DNA from: Ardenticatenaceae bacterium
Lineage (GTDB): Bacteria; Chloroflexota; Anaerolineae; Promineifilales; Promineifilaceae
Direction of reading: 5' to 3'
NCBI GenBank assembly: GCA_020634215.1
Contig: JACKCD010000016.1
Span: 1 to 64,000 of the forward strand
Length of the DNA: 64,000 nucleotides
Part shown: piece by piece, positions 24,594 through 33,200 of the stretch
Layout: each line of letters starts with the position of its first letter
How positions within the stretch are numbered: position 1 is the stretch's first letter
Notes under the pieces: model-generated
What the model saw: only the letters and a program-made list of their open reading frames with translations
Databases searched by the model: none
What the model was told of the DNA's origin: nothing
Made by a program: the position numbers and the translations under genes

Positions 24594-24634
24594 AATCAGT
24601 CAGCCTACTGATTACCGATTACTGGTTGCTGATC

Positions 24635-25876
24635 CTACGGGAATGAATCAATTGGGTCTCGGTAATGCCAGGGGATGACCTGGAACCAGGTGTTGCCAAT
24701 TTGCAGCGGGATGACGTTGCCTTCGTTGTCGTAAAAAGTGAGCATGTCGTTGCGTTTTTCCCGTTTCCAGGTGCCGTTGTAGCGTTGGCCGTCGCGGAAA
24801 ACAATGACGGGGGCACTTTCCCAGATTTGGATTTCGATGGAGAAGGCGTTGCAGTGGTCTTCTACCTGGTATTCACAAATGGAGCGGTTTTCCTGGTGAA
24901 TGGCAAAAACGGCCACCACGTTGCGGGCGCTGATTTGTTCGCCAGTGTTGGCATCAATAAACGGCTCACCATCTACCCAGCGATAATAACGGCCGTTTTC
25001 CGCATTATACTCCCAATCAACCGTCGTAAAATTCAGGTAGCGCACCTCAATCTTGCTCGCTGGCTCATCGGCCGGAGGCGGTTCGCTGGTAAACGTCATA
25101 AAATTCCGCAGTTCTGGCGCATGATTTTCTTCTTTATCGGTCAATGCCTGCCAAAAGCCATTAGGGTCAGCGTAGAGCGTGTGTTCCCACGGCTTGTCCT
25201 CTCCCGTGCGGTAATAGCCCGGTTCATCGGAACGCAGCAGCCGCGAGCGAAAATCAGAGCCGCCCAGCCGCGAAACCACCCCAATGCTAGCCCCGGAAAA
25301 GGCCAATGCCGCATCGTACATGGCCGGCAGCTCCACATCAATGAGGCGAGCGCTGCGAATGGGGCCAATTTTTTCCGGCGTTTGGCTGTAAAACAGTGCC
25401 GTAAAGCGGGTGATCGGGCCTTCGGTCACATGCTCAAACACCAAATCCGCCTGCCCAATGCCCGACTGTGGCCGCACCCATTCTGGTGGCGAGTTGGAGA
25501 TTTTGACGGCGATAGGACGGCGCTGCAAATTGGTATTGTCTTCTAAATATTCGCCGGTAAACGGGTTGATGTGGTCGGTAAAATCCTCAGCGGCGAGCAG
25601 GTTGGCGGGGGTGGGAACCAGCGTGGCGGTGGCGGTTGGCTCAACGGTGGCTGTGGGGAAGGGTGTCGGCGTGGAGGGAACGGCCGTTTCTGTGGGCAAC
25701 GCCGTTTCTGTCGGCGGAACGGCCGTTGGTTCCTCCACCACCGGCACATCCGTAGGTGCCACCGTGGTTTCTCCTACCGCCACCGCCGTCGGTGCCGCCT
25801 CCGGCGTTTCCTCACCACCACACGCTGCCAGCAGCAGCAAACTCAAAATCAATAAAACAATCCACCTTCGTTTCAT
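24635..25876 (-). CDS. DUF3048 domain lipoprotein (YerB-like)
   Basis: A 413-residue lipoprotein. The signal peptide ends in a lipobox (LLLLAACGG). A low-complexity Thr/Pro/Val spacer follows (residues ~25-90), then a DUF3048 domain (RRPIAVKISNSPPEWVRPQSGIGQADLVFEHVTEGPITRFTALF ... IGPIRSAR) and its C-terminal part (VVAVFAIH ... YNGTWKR ... WFQVIPW). YerB-type proteins face outside the membrane; their function is unknown. A TTG lies two codons upstream, but ATG 25876 with GGAG 9 bases before it is preferred. Two AACGGCCGTT copies fall in the Thr-rich spacer. The gene ends next to the split hairpin. Confidence 0.85.
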   Translation of the reverse strand: MKRRWIVLLILSLLLLAACGGEETPEAAPTAVAVGETTVAPTDVPVVEEPTAVPPTETALPTETAVPSTPTPFPTATVEPTATATLVPTPANLLAAEDFTDHINPFTGEYLEDNTNLQRRPIAVKISNSPPEWVRPQSGIGQADLVFEHVTEGPITRFTALFYSQTPEKIGPIRSARLIDVELPAMYDAALAFSGASIGVVSRLGGSDFRSRLLRSDEPGYYRTGEDKPWEHTLYADPNGFWQALTDKEENHAPELRNFMTFTSEPPPADEPASKIEVRYLNFTTVDWEYNAENGRYYRWVDGEPFIDANTGEQISARNVVAVFAIHQENRSICEYQVEDHCNAFSIEIQIWESAPVIVFRDGQRYNGTWKREKRNDMLTFYDNEGNVIPLQIGNTWFQVIPWHYRDPIDSFP

Positions 25877-25954
25877 GTACAATCACTCCATTTAAAGCAA
25901 ATTTCGCAAAGCGAATCGTACCCGCCATTGTGGGCGTGGTCAAAAAGATAAATA

Positions 25955-25995
25955 GGAGATTGGAGATTGTGAACCTTCATCAATCTCCAATCTCC
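25955..25995. repeat. Inverted repeat of the GGAGATTGGAGATT family, copy 2
   Basis: GGAGATTGGAGATTG (25955-25969) is perfectly complementary to CAATCTCCAATCTCC (25981-25995), with an 11-base loop. It belongs to the same family as 6879-6940. It lies in the divergent spacer between the DUF3048 gene and the disrupted ASKHA gene, ending 16 bases before the ATG, so it may affect translation. Confidence 0.65.
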
Positions 25996-26011
25996 AATCT
26001 CCCAATCTCCC

Positions 26012-26377
26012 ATGAACAACCCCTTCCTCAACCCCCAAAACTATGTCTCCCCCTCCCTCAACCGGGTGGTGTTGGCGGCGTTGCCGGGGCTGCCAACGGC
26101 CGTTCAGGGCAAAACCGCCTATGACCTGCTGCGGGCCGACGCGCTGCGGCAGCGGGTAGCGGCCAAAGCTGCTGCGCTGGGGCTGCACAGCAATGACCCC
26201 AACCTGCTGGCCGCGTTTGACCGCCGTTTGGCCGCTGGCGCACCCATTGCCCAAGAAATAGCCGCAGAATACGGCCGTTTTCTCGCCTACCTCCTCCTCG
26301 TTCTCAAGCAAGGCCACTCCGCCAACCGCGCTGCTCGGTCAGAATGGGGAGCGGCGCATTGGGCATGGTGGGGGTAG
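26012..26377 (+). CDS. ASKHA/ROK-like protein, N-terminal part before an in-frame TAG
   Basis: A 121-codon frame from ATG 26012 to a TAG at 26375-26377. The same frame continues without shift into 26387-27055, and the reading across the stop (WAWWG-stop-IEQVWLGGGLLRGELG) is smooth. The two parts therefore form one gene of 347 codons interrupted by a single nonsense codon. The N-terminal part is helix-rich (YDLLRADALRQRVAAKAAALGL). No close family was recognised for this half. It is annotated separately because a TAG stop would end translation here. If recoding or sequencing error applies, the product is full length. Confidence 0.55.
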   Translation: MNNPFLNPQNYVSPSLNRVVLAALPGLPTAVQGKTAYDLLRADALRQRVAAKAAALGLHSNDPNLLAAFDRRLAAGAPIAQEIAAEYGRFLAYLLLVLKQGHSANRAARSEWGAAHWAWWG

Positions 26378-26386
26378 ATTGAACAG

Positions 26387-27055
26387 GTGTGGCTGGGAGG
26401 TGGGCTGTTGCGGGGGGAGCTGGGCAAAACGGCCGTTTTCACCACCCAGCAAACCATTCAAAGCTACGACCTGCCCCATTTCACCATCCGCCTCTCCCCT
26501 CACGGAGCCAATCTACCCTTGCGCGGGCTGGCTACGCTGGCTCCCGCCAGAACCCAGGCCATGCTGCTGGCCGATCTGGGCCACACCCACATCAAACAAG
26601 CCGTTGCCTTTTACGAAGCCGGGCAGTTAGCGCGGCTAGAGCCACTCCCCAGCCTCCCGTCCGGCTGCGACCCCAATTATTATGACCAGCGCAACCACGC
26701 CAACGTTTTGGCTCATGCCGCCCATATCGCCGACACACTGGCCGCGTTGTGGCGGCGCGGGCGCAGCCACGGCTGGCCGCTGGACAACCAGATGGCGGTC
26801 AGCATCGCCTGCTACCTGCTCAACGGCCAGCCGCCGCCGGGCGAGTACGGCTGTTACGGCCGTTTGGGGCTGCTCACCACTAATTTAGCCGACTGGCTGG
26901 CGCAGCTAATTAGCGAACGGGTGGGGGAACCCGTCCGGCTGCATTTGCGCCACGACGGCACGGCGGCGGCGTTGGCGCATGGGGAAAGTGGGGGAAAAAC
27001 GGCCGTTATCACCTGTGGCACCGCATTGGGCATCGGCTTTGTACCGGAAAAGTAA
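26387..27055 (+). CDS. ASKHA/ROK-like protein, C-terminal part (probable pseudogene half)
   Basis: The continuation of the preceding frame, 222 residues from a GTG at 26387. VWLGGGLLRGELG looks like a phosphate-binding turn, and the end (RHDGTAAALAHGE, then AVITCGTALGIGF) resembles the adenosine/phosphate-2 segment of sugar kinases in the ROK/hexokinase (ASKHA) fold. The substrate is unknown. It lies upstream of the xylonate dehydratase gene on the same strand, which would fit a sugar-acid pathway, but a long inverted repeat separates them. No ribosome site precedes 26387, so independent translation is doubtful. Confidence 0.5.
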   Translation: MWLGGGLLRGELGKTAVFTTQQTIQSYDLPHFTIRLSPHGANLPLRGLATLAPARTQAMLLADLGHTHIKQAVAFYEAGQLARLEPLPSLPSGCDPNYYDQRNHANVLAHAAHIADTLAALWRRGRSHGWPLDNQMAVSIACYLLNGQPPPGEYGCYGRLGLLTTNLADWLAQLISERVGEPVRLHLRHDGTAAALAHGESGGKTAVITCGTALGIGFVPEK

Positions 27056-27059
27056 ATTT

Positions 27060-27214
27060 CACAGAGGTTCACAGAGCCACGATAGAGGTTCACTGAGGGA
27101 AGAGAGAAAGATTGTTTGTGTAAGTGCCTCATTTTGCAACAAATACCTAGATTAAGCAGCAATGGCTCTTTTCTTTCTCTGTGACCCTCGGTGCCTCCTC
27201 TGTGACCCTCTGTG
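27060..27214. repeat. Long imperfect inverted repeat (CACAGAGG family)
   Basis: The left arm from 27060 (CACAGAGGTTCACAGAG, then AGAGGTTCACTGAGGG, then AAGAGAGAAAG) is imperfectly complementary over about 45 bases to the right arm ending at 27214 (TTTCTCTGTGACCCTCGG, then CTCTGTGACCCTCTGTG). Similar hairpins of CACAGAGG units occur as dispersed repeats in many environmental genomes. It occupies the whole spacer before the dehydratase gene. Confidence 0.6.
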
Positions 27215-27229
27215 CAACTGGAAAAACTA

Positions 27230-29176
27230 ATGATTACCTTAACCGACATTTTAGGAAGCGAAACGCACGTTCACAGCACCCGCTTGGCCGGAGAAGGGCC
27301 GGCCGGACAGCTACCAATTAGCCCCGATATGCTGCTGCACGAACCCAGCGGCCATCTGTTTGGGCTGACGCAAAACGCTGGCATGGGGTGGAACCCGGCC
27401 GACGTAGGCAAACCGCAATATCTCATCCTCAGCACCCAGGGCGGGCTGCGGGCTGACGACGGCACCCCCATTGCCCTGGGCTACCACACCGGCCATTGGG
27501 AAATTGGGCTGCTTGTGCGGCAGGCGGCGGAAACATTGCGGCAGCAGGGGATGGTGCCGTTTTCCGCCACCGTCAGCGACCCGTGCGACGGCCGTTCGCA
27601 GGGAACCAGTGGCATGTTCGACAGCCTGCCCTACCGCAACGATGCCGCCATCACCTTGCGCCGCCTCATCCGTTCGCTGCCGCAGCGGCGTGGCGTGATG
27701 GGCGTGGCGACGTGCGACAAAGGGCTGCCCGCCATGCTGCTGGCACTGGCAGGCAGCGGCAACCTGCCCGGCATCATCGTTCCCGGCGGGGTAACATTGC
27801 CGGCCGTCAACGCCGAAGACGCAGGCACCGTGCAAACAATTGGGGCGCGGTTTGCCCATGATTTGATTAGCCTCGATTACGCCGCCAGCATGGGGTGCCG
27901 CGCCTGCGGTTCACCGGGGGGCGGCTGCCAATTTCTTGGCACGGCGGCGACGGCACAGGTGGTGGCCGAGGCGTTGGGGCTGGCGCTGCCTCACAGCGCC
28001 CTCAGTCCGTCGGGGGAACCGATTTGGCTTGATTTGGCGCACCGCTCGGCACTGGCACTGCTGCGGTTGACCGAGGCCAACATCCGGCTGGCCGATGTGC
28101 TGACTCCGGCGGCGTTGGAAAACAGTATGTTGCTCCACGCCGCTTTTGGCGGCTCCACCAATTTGCTGCTCCACATTCCCGCCATTGCCCATGCCGCCGG
28201 GCTACCGCGCCCCACCGTGGCCGACTGGAGCCGCGTCAACCGCACCACCCCCCGGCTGGTAGATGCCCTGCCCAACGGCCCGCGCAATCATCCCACGGTG
28301 CAGGTGTTTATGGCCGGGGGCGTGCCGGAGGTAATGCTCCATTTGCGGCGAATGGGGCTGCTGAACCGGGAGGTGCTAACGGTGACGGGGGAAAAGCTGG
28401 ACGCGGTGCTGGATTGGTGGGAGCAAAGCCAACGGCGGCGGGGAGTGCGGGCACGGCTGGCGCAGGCGGGGCAAATTGACCCCGACGCTGTGATTATGGA
28501 TGTGGACACGGCGCGGCGCAATGGGCTGACGAGTACGGTGCTGTTCCCAACGGGGAATTTGGCCCCGGAGGGGGCAGTAGTGAAGGCCACGGCCGTTGAT
28601 CCGAGCGTGGTGGATGCTGATGGGGTGTACCGGCACCGGGGGCGGGCGCGGGTGTTTGTGTCGGAACAAACGGCCGTTCGGGCCATCAAAGGTCTCACCG
28701 ACAACCCCGTGCGGCCGGGCGACGTGGTGGTGATCATCGGCGGGGGGCCGCTGGGAACGGGGATGGAGGAAACGTACCAGGTGACATCGGCGCTGAAATT
28801 TATTCCCTGGGGCAAGACGGTGCCGGTGCTGACCGATGCCCGCTTTTCCGGCGTTTCCACCGGGGCGTGCATCGGCCACATTGGGCCGGAGGCGTTGGCA
28901 GGTGGCCCCATTGGCAAGCTGCGTGATGGGGATGAGGTGGAGATTGAACTGGACAGGGTGAATTTGACGGGGAAGGTGAATTTAGTGGGGGAAGGGGCAG
29001 AGGAGGTGTTAAAAGAACGGCCGTTGCACCCTGACTTGCGCCCCCATCCCCAGTTGCCCGACGACACCCGCCTCTGGGCGGCGCTCCAAGCCGTTAGCGG
29101 CGGCACCTGGGGCGGCGCGGTTTATGATGTGGATCGGATTATTGTGCTGTTGGAGGCGGGGCTACGGGCGGAATAA
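27230..29176 (+). CDS. yjhG: Dehydratase of the IlvD/Edd family, YjhG/YagF (xylonate dehydratase) type
   Basis: A 648-residue enzyme that closely follows E. coli YjhG, including PDMLLHEPSGHLFGLTQNAGMGW, VSDPCDGRSQGTSGMFDSLPYRND, CDKGLPA, GCRACGSPGGGCQFLGTA, LTDARFSGVSTGACIGHIGPEALAGGPIG and LPDDTRLWAALQAVSGGTW. The family removes water from sugar acids using an Fe-S cluster (Cys in SDPCDG, TCDKG and GSPGGGCQ). YjhG acts on D-xylonate to give 2-keto-3-deoxy-xylonate. A GTG at 27212 is also possible, but the ATG at 27230 is preferred. No aldolase or xylose dehydrogenase is adjacent. Confidence 0.9.
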   Translation: MITLTDILGSETHVHSTRLAGEGPAGQLPISPDMLLHEPSGHLFGLTQNAGMGWNPADVGKPQYLILSTQGGLRADDGTPIALGYHTGHWEIGLLVRQAAETLRQQGMVPFSATVSDPCDGRSQGTSGMFDSLPYRNDAAITLRRLIRSLPQRRGVMGVATCDKGLPAMLLALAGSGNLPGIIVPGGVTLPAVNAEDAGTVQTIGARFAHDLISLDYAASMGCRACGSPGGGCQFLGTAATAQVVAEALGLALPHSALSPSGEPIWLDLAHRSALALLRLTEANIRLADVLTPAALENSMLLHAAFGGSTNLLLHIPAIAHAAGLPRPTVADWSRVNRTTPRLVDALPNGPRNHPTVQVFMAGGVPEVMLHLRRMGLLNREVLTVTGEKLDAVLDWWEQSQRRRGVRARLAQAGQIDPDAVIMDVDTARRNGLTSTVLFPTGNLAPEGAVVKATAVDPSVVDADGVYRHRGRARVFVSEQTAVRAIKGLTDNPVRPGDVVVIIGGGPLGTGMEETYQVTSALKFIPWGKTVPVLTDARFSGVSTGACIGHIGPEALAGGPIGKLRDGDEVEIELDRVNLTGKVNLVGEGAEEVLKERPLHPDLRPHPQLPDDTRLWAALQAVSGGTWGGAVYDVDRIIVLLEAGLRAE

Positions 29177-29209
29177 AAAGACGGGCTTCTGCAAGAAGCC
29201 CGTCTTTTT
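29175..29209. terminator. Bidirectional intrinsic terminator
   Basis: A 16-bp perfect stem with a three-base loop (29175-29190 and 29194-29209) is bordered by A-runs on the left and T-runs on the right. It begins inside the stop codon of the dehydratase gene and can also terminate the convergent DUF2202 gene. Confidence 0.9.
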
Positions 29210-29215
29210 ATTCCG

Positions 29216-29794
29216 CTACCGATTGCCGCGCCCGTGGCGGCGAATGGGGTTGGGATTTGGGGTGGGGTTGGCGGTGGCATTAACGGCCGTTCTCTCAAAC
29301 GCTGCCAAATGGTTTTGTGACCCGCGCAGCAGGTTGCCATACACCCGTTCAATATTGCTGTTGTCTGTGGTAGCCAATCGTGCTTGCAGGTCGGCAATGT
29401 CGGTTTGCTCAATCAGAATGCCTACTTCAATGGCAGCGGTTGGGGATTCCAGCCCTTGCGCCAGCAGATCATCATAAAGTGCCTGCAAATCTGGGTTTGT
29501 AAACACGCCCACATCATTACTGCCCACAGGGTCGGTCAACCCATACAGATTAACCAGCGTCAAGATGGCATCCATGTGCTGTTGCTCGCTGCTGGCAATG
29601 TTGCTAAACACACGCAGCCCCCATTCGTCATACAGCGTCAGGTAAACATCGCGGGCCACTTTTTCCTCTTCACGCATAAAAAGAAGGCCGGCCGCTTCGT
29701 CATCGGTCAAGGTTGTTTGTGCGGCGGCGGGTTGGACAAAGAAAAAGCTGCCCAAAGCTAGAAAGGCAATGGTTATTATCGTTAAATGTTTCAT
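29216..29794 (-). CDS. DUF2202 protein, secreted ferritin-like
   Basis: A 192-residue protein with a signal peptide (LTIITIAFLALGSFFFVQPAAAQ) and a DUF2202 domain. Four helices carry Glu/His patterns (EEEKVARDVYLTLYDEW, SSEQQHMDAILTLV, VGILIEQTDIADLQ, LLRGSQNHLAAFE) typical of the ferritin-like superfamily, where they bind a di-metal centre. The activity is unknown; metal or oxidative-stress roles are guessed from the fold. The C terminus (PTPNPNPIRRHGRGNR) is a short basic tail. It converges with the dehydratase gene. Confidence 0.85.
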   Translation of the reverse strand: MKHLTIITIAFLALGSFFFVQPAAAQTTLTDDEAAGLLFMREEEKVARDVYLTLYDEWGLRVFSNIASSEQQHMDAILTLVNLYGLTDPVGSNDVGVFTNPDLQALYDDLLAQGLESPTAAIEVGILIEQTDIADLQARLATTDNSNIERVYGNLLRGSQNHLAAFERTAVNATANPTPNPNPIRRHGRGNR

Positions 29795-29862
29795 CGTACC
29801 CTCCAGTACTGAAAATGAAATGAGTTGGTTCTTTGGGAATTCAGGGGGTTGACTCGCTTTTC

Positions 29863-29916
29863 ACGTGGTGCGTGGTGCGTAACTAATAAGTTCTTCTGAC
29901 GTACCACGCACCACGT
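29863..29916. repeat. Inverted repeat of ACGTGGTGCGTGG type
   Basis: Arms 29863-29880 and 29899-29916 match at 17 of 18 positions around an 18-base loop. It lies in the 447-base divergent spacer (29795-30241) before the first Calx-beta gene. A related single arm occurs near 60425. No gene is seen in the spacer. Confidence 0.6.
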
Positions 29917-30142
29917 ATAAAATTTGTCAATTCCACTTTAGCTGAAGGACCCAAAAGGCTTTACCAATAAAGGGTCAGTTCGTTCTGATCAAGATAATAG
30001 TGGATGGGTGTCAAGAAAGAGTGAAGCTGGTATGAACGAATTATGAAGAAGTGCCGTAAGTAGCTTGGTAAGGATGGGTGGTTAGGATGGCGGTTGGCTG
30101 GAGTAAGAACGGCCGTTATCTATTCCCAATAGACTATAACCA

Positions 30143-30173
30143 AGGAGGCGATTCCCGCCAGGGGTCGCCTCCT
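30143..30173 (+). promoter_or_regulatory. Leader hairpin upstream of Calx-beta protein 1
   Basis: AGGAGGCGA (30143-30151) pairs perfectly with TCGCCTCCT (30165-30173) over a 13-base loop, about 70 bases before the ATG of the giant gene. An AACGGCCGTT copy lies just upstream. I could not match it to a known riboswitch class. Confidence 0.35.
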
Positions 30174-30241
30174 GTTTATGGGGTGAAGCCATTTTTAGGT
30201 AGAGGGTTGTGCCAACTACTCTACAAGCGAGAGTCAACAGT

Positions 30242-33200
30242 ATGGGTACCATAGTAGAGGATTTTAAGATTAAGCGGTTTTTCGTTGCGCTATGCCTCTT
30301 TTTCTTGATTAGCTCAATGACAATCAACCAACCGTTGTTAGCGGCCACGACAACCATAACGCTGCTGCGTGAGCCGTATGTGCAAATTGTAAAACCAAAC
30401 TCGCTCTATATTGTGTGGACGACGAAGGAGAGCGGGACGAGTGAAGTGCATTATGGGATTAGTGATTATGGATTAACGGCCGTTGCCACCAACACCTACT
30501 TCACCACCCCCGACAAAGCCCCCTACGACAAGTACTACGTCCACGAAGCGTTCCTCAACGGACTAACCCCCGATACCCTTTACCAATACAAAATATTTAG
30601 CGACGGCAACGACCTGACCCCCGCTGGTAGCATCACCTTCCGCTCCGGCAAACCCAGCAGCGTCACCTCCTTCCGTTTTGCCGCTCTGGGCGACAGCGGG
30701 GCGGGGGGTACCGGCCAAAATGGCGTTGCCAACCGGCTGGAGCAGATCCAGCCTGACTTGGTTGTCCACACCGGTGATGTGGTTTACGATGCCAGCTACA
30801 AACTGCTAGAAGAACGCTTCTTCCAGATTTATGACGACCTCATCCAGAGCGTCTGGTTGGCAACGCTGCCGGGCAACCATGACACCGCCTATAACGGCGG
30901 CCAATCCTATGTAGATGTGTTTGTCAACCCAACCAACGGGGCATCTGACCCGATTGAGAACGAAGCGTATTATTCGTTTGATTACGCTAACGCCCACTTC
31001 ACGGTCATTACCAGCGAGTGGCCGTATAAAAAGGGGAGCAACCAGTACAATTGGCTGCAAAACGACTTGGCAAACAGCAACGCCGCCTGGAACTTTGTCA
31101 TGTTCCATTTGCCGCTCTACTACACCGACCAGCGGCAGGCGTTCAAGACCAACGGTACGGCCACTAGCGACCTTGTGCCGCTGTTTGAGCAGTATGGGGT
31201 GGATGTGGTGCTAAGTGGCGACGTACATCTCTACGAACGGATGGTGCCAATTAAGGGGGGGAAGGCGGCCAGCACCGATGATGGCGGCATTTTGTATGTG
31301 GTGACAGGGGGTGGCGGTACGGGGTTGAGTCCGGCCGGCAACCCACCGTGGAACGCAATGACCGCCAACAAGGGCGCAATCTTCCACGCCGTCATGTTTG
31401 ACATTAACGACTGTGAACTGTCATTTTCCGCCATTAAAGGGGGCAGCGACTCCTTTGATCCCAGCGATATTTTTGACACCTTCTCCATTAGCCATTGCGC
31501 GGGGGTGCCAACGGCCGATTTTTCCGCCAACGTAGAAAGCGGAGCCACCCCATTGAAAGTAGACTTTACCGACCTTTCCAGCGGCCACCCCACCAGTTGG
31601 AGCTGGGACTTTGGCGATGGCACCACCTCCACCAGCCGCAACCCCAGCCACACCTATGTCAACCCTGGCACCTACAGCGTGGCATTGACGGCCGGCAACG
31701 GCAGCGGCAGCGACACCAAAACCCGCACCGCCTACATCACCGTCACCGAGCCGTTGTTGTCGCAGTTTAAGGTGGCGCAGACGCAGTATGATGTCAATGA
31801 AGCGGGTGCGCCGTCGGTGACGGTGACAGTGGAAGCGACGTGGCCGCCCAACCAGCAGACCACGGTGAAATACGCCACCGCCAACGGCACGGCCAAATCG
31901 GGCAGTGACTACACTGCCGCCAGCGGCACGCTGACCTTTGGCGTGGGGGAAACCTCGAAGACGTTTACGGTGAAGATTTTGAACGACAATGTGGCTGAAG
32001 AGCCGGAGTCGTTTACGGTGGCGTTGAGCAACGCCGAGTTGGCAACCCCCAGCACGGCGACAATTACCATTATTGACGATGACGTGGCGGCGGGGGTGCG
32101 GTTTGCCAAGTCGAACTTTAATGCGGTGGAGCAGGACGGCACGACGAATGTAACGGTGGAACTGACGGCGGTGCATCCGGGGGCGGTGTCGGTGGATGTG
32201 GGGGTGGCGAGTTTAACGGCCGTTTCCCCCGCCGACTACACCGCAACTGCTGCCACCACGCTCACCTTTGCCCCCGGTGAAACCAGCAAAACTGTGCCGC
32301 TGTCCCTGTTTGAAGATGAACTAGTGGAAGGCGAAGAACAAGTGCAGCTAACCCTCAGCAACGTCAGCGGTAGCTCGCTGCTGGCTCCGCAAACGGCCAC
32401 GCTGACCATTTTGGACAATGACGAATACCCCGTTGTTGATTTCCAGAGCAACAGCTACACCATCGAAGAAGCAGGCGGTTCGGTGGTGCTGGAAGTGGTG
32501 TTGAGCAAGCCGTTTTATGAGGACGTGCTGGTGGATTATGAAACCAGCAACGGCAACGCCAGCAGCGGCAGCGACTACACCGCCAAAAGCGGCACGCTGA
32601 CCATTCCCGCCGGGCAAAGCACGGCCACGTTGTCCATTCCCATTTTGGACGACAACACCATTGAGCCGGCCGAAACGTTTAACGTGCAACTGCTGGATGT
32701 CACCAACGGGATGCTGGGCAGCCCGCGCACGGCGACCGTGACCATTACTGACAACGACGCGCTGCCGCAGCTATCCTTTGTGGGTGGCGACCAAACGGTG
32801 GCCGAAAGCGCGGGTTTTGTCACCTTTTCCGTGAAGCTCAACGCGGGGTCGGCGGAAACGGTGTCGGTGGAGTATGAGATAGATGATCAAACGGCCGTTG
32901 GCGGCGAAGATTACGACATCGTTAACGGCACGCTGGAATTTGCCCCAGGGCAAACGGTGAAAACGTTCACCGTGCCGGTGTTTGAGGATGCGCTGGATGA
33001 GGCGGCAGAAACGGCCGTTGTGCGGCTGGTCAACCCCGTCAAAGGGGCGCTTGGCTCCCCCAACCAGGTCACGCTAACCATCACCGACAACGACGCGCCG
33101 CCGACGGTGCAGTTTGAAGCGGCCAGCTTTACAACCATTGAAAACATGATTACCGGCACGCTGACGGTAACGCTCTCCACCACATCGGGGCAGCCGGTGT

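Larger units (their letters stand above)
22994..24624. repeat. Intergenic hairpin repeat split by the IS66 element
   Basis: A 19-base arm at 22994-23012 (CAGTAATCGGTAATCAGTA) is perfectly complementary to 24606-24624. Removing the insertion sequence and one target copy restores a hairpin with a loop of about a dozen bases between two convergent genes. The original element was therefore a terminator-like or MITE-like palindrome into which the IS jumped. Confidence 0.75.

Noticed and set aside
26375..26389. A frameshift between the two halves of the ASKHA-type gene
   Set aside because: Both halves are in the same frame; the break is a nonsense codon, not a frameshift.
30000..30241. A cyclic-di-GMP riboswitch before the first Calx-beta gene
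   Set aside because: A hairpin is present but the conserved core of the GEMM class could not be found.
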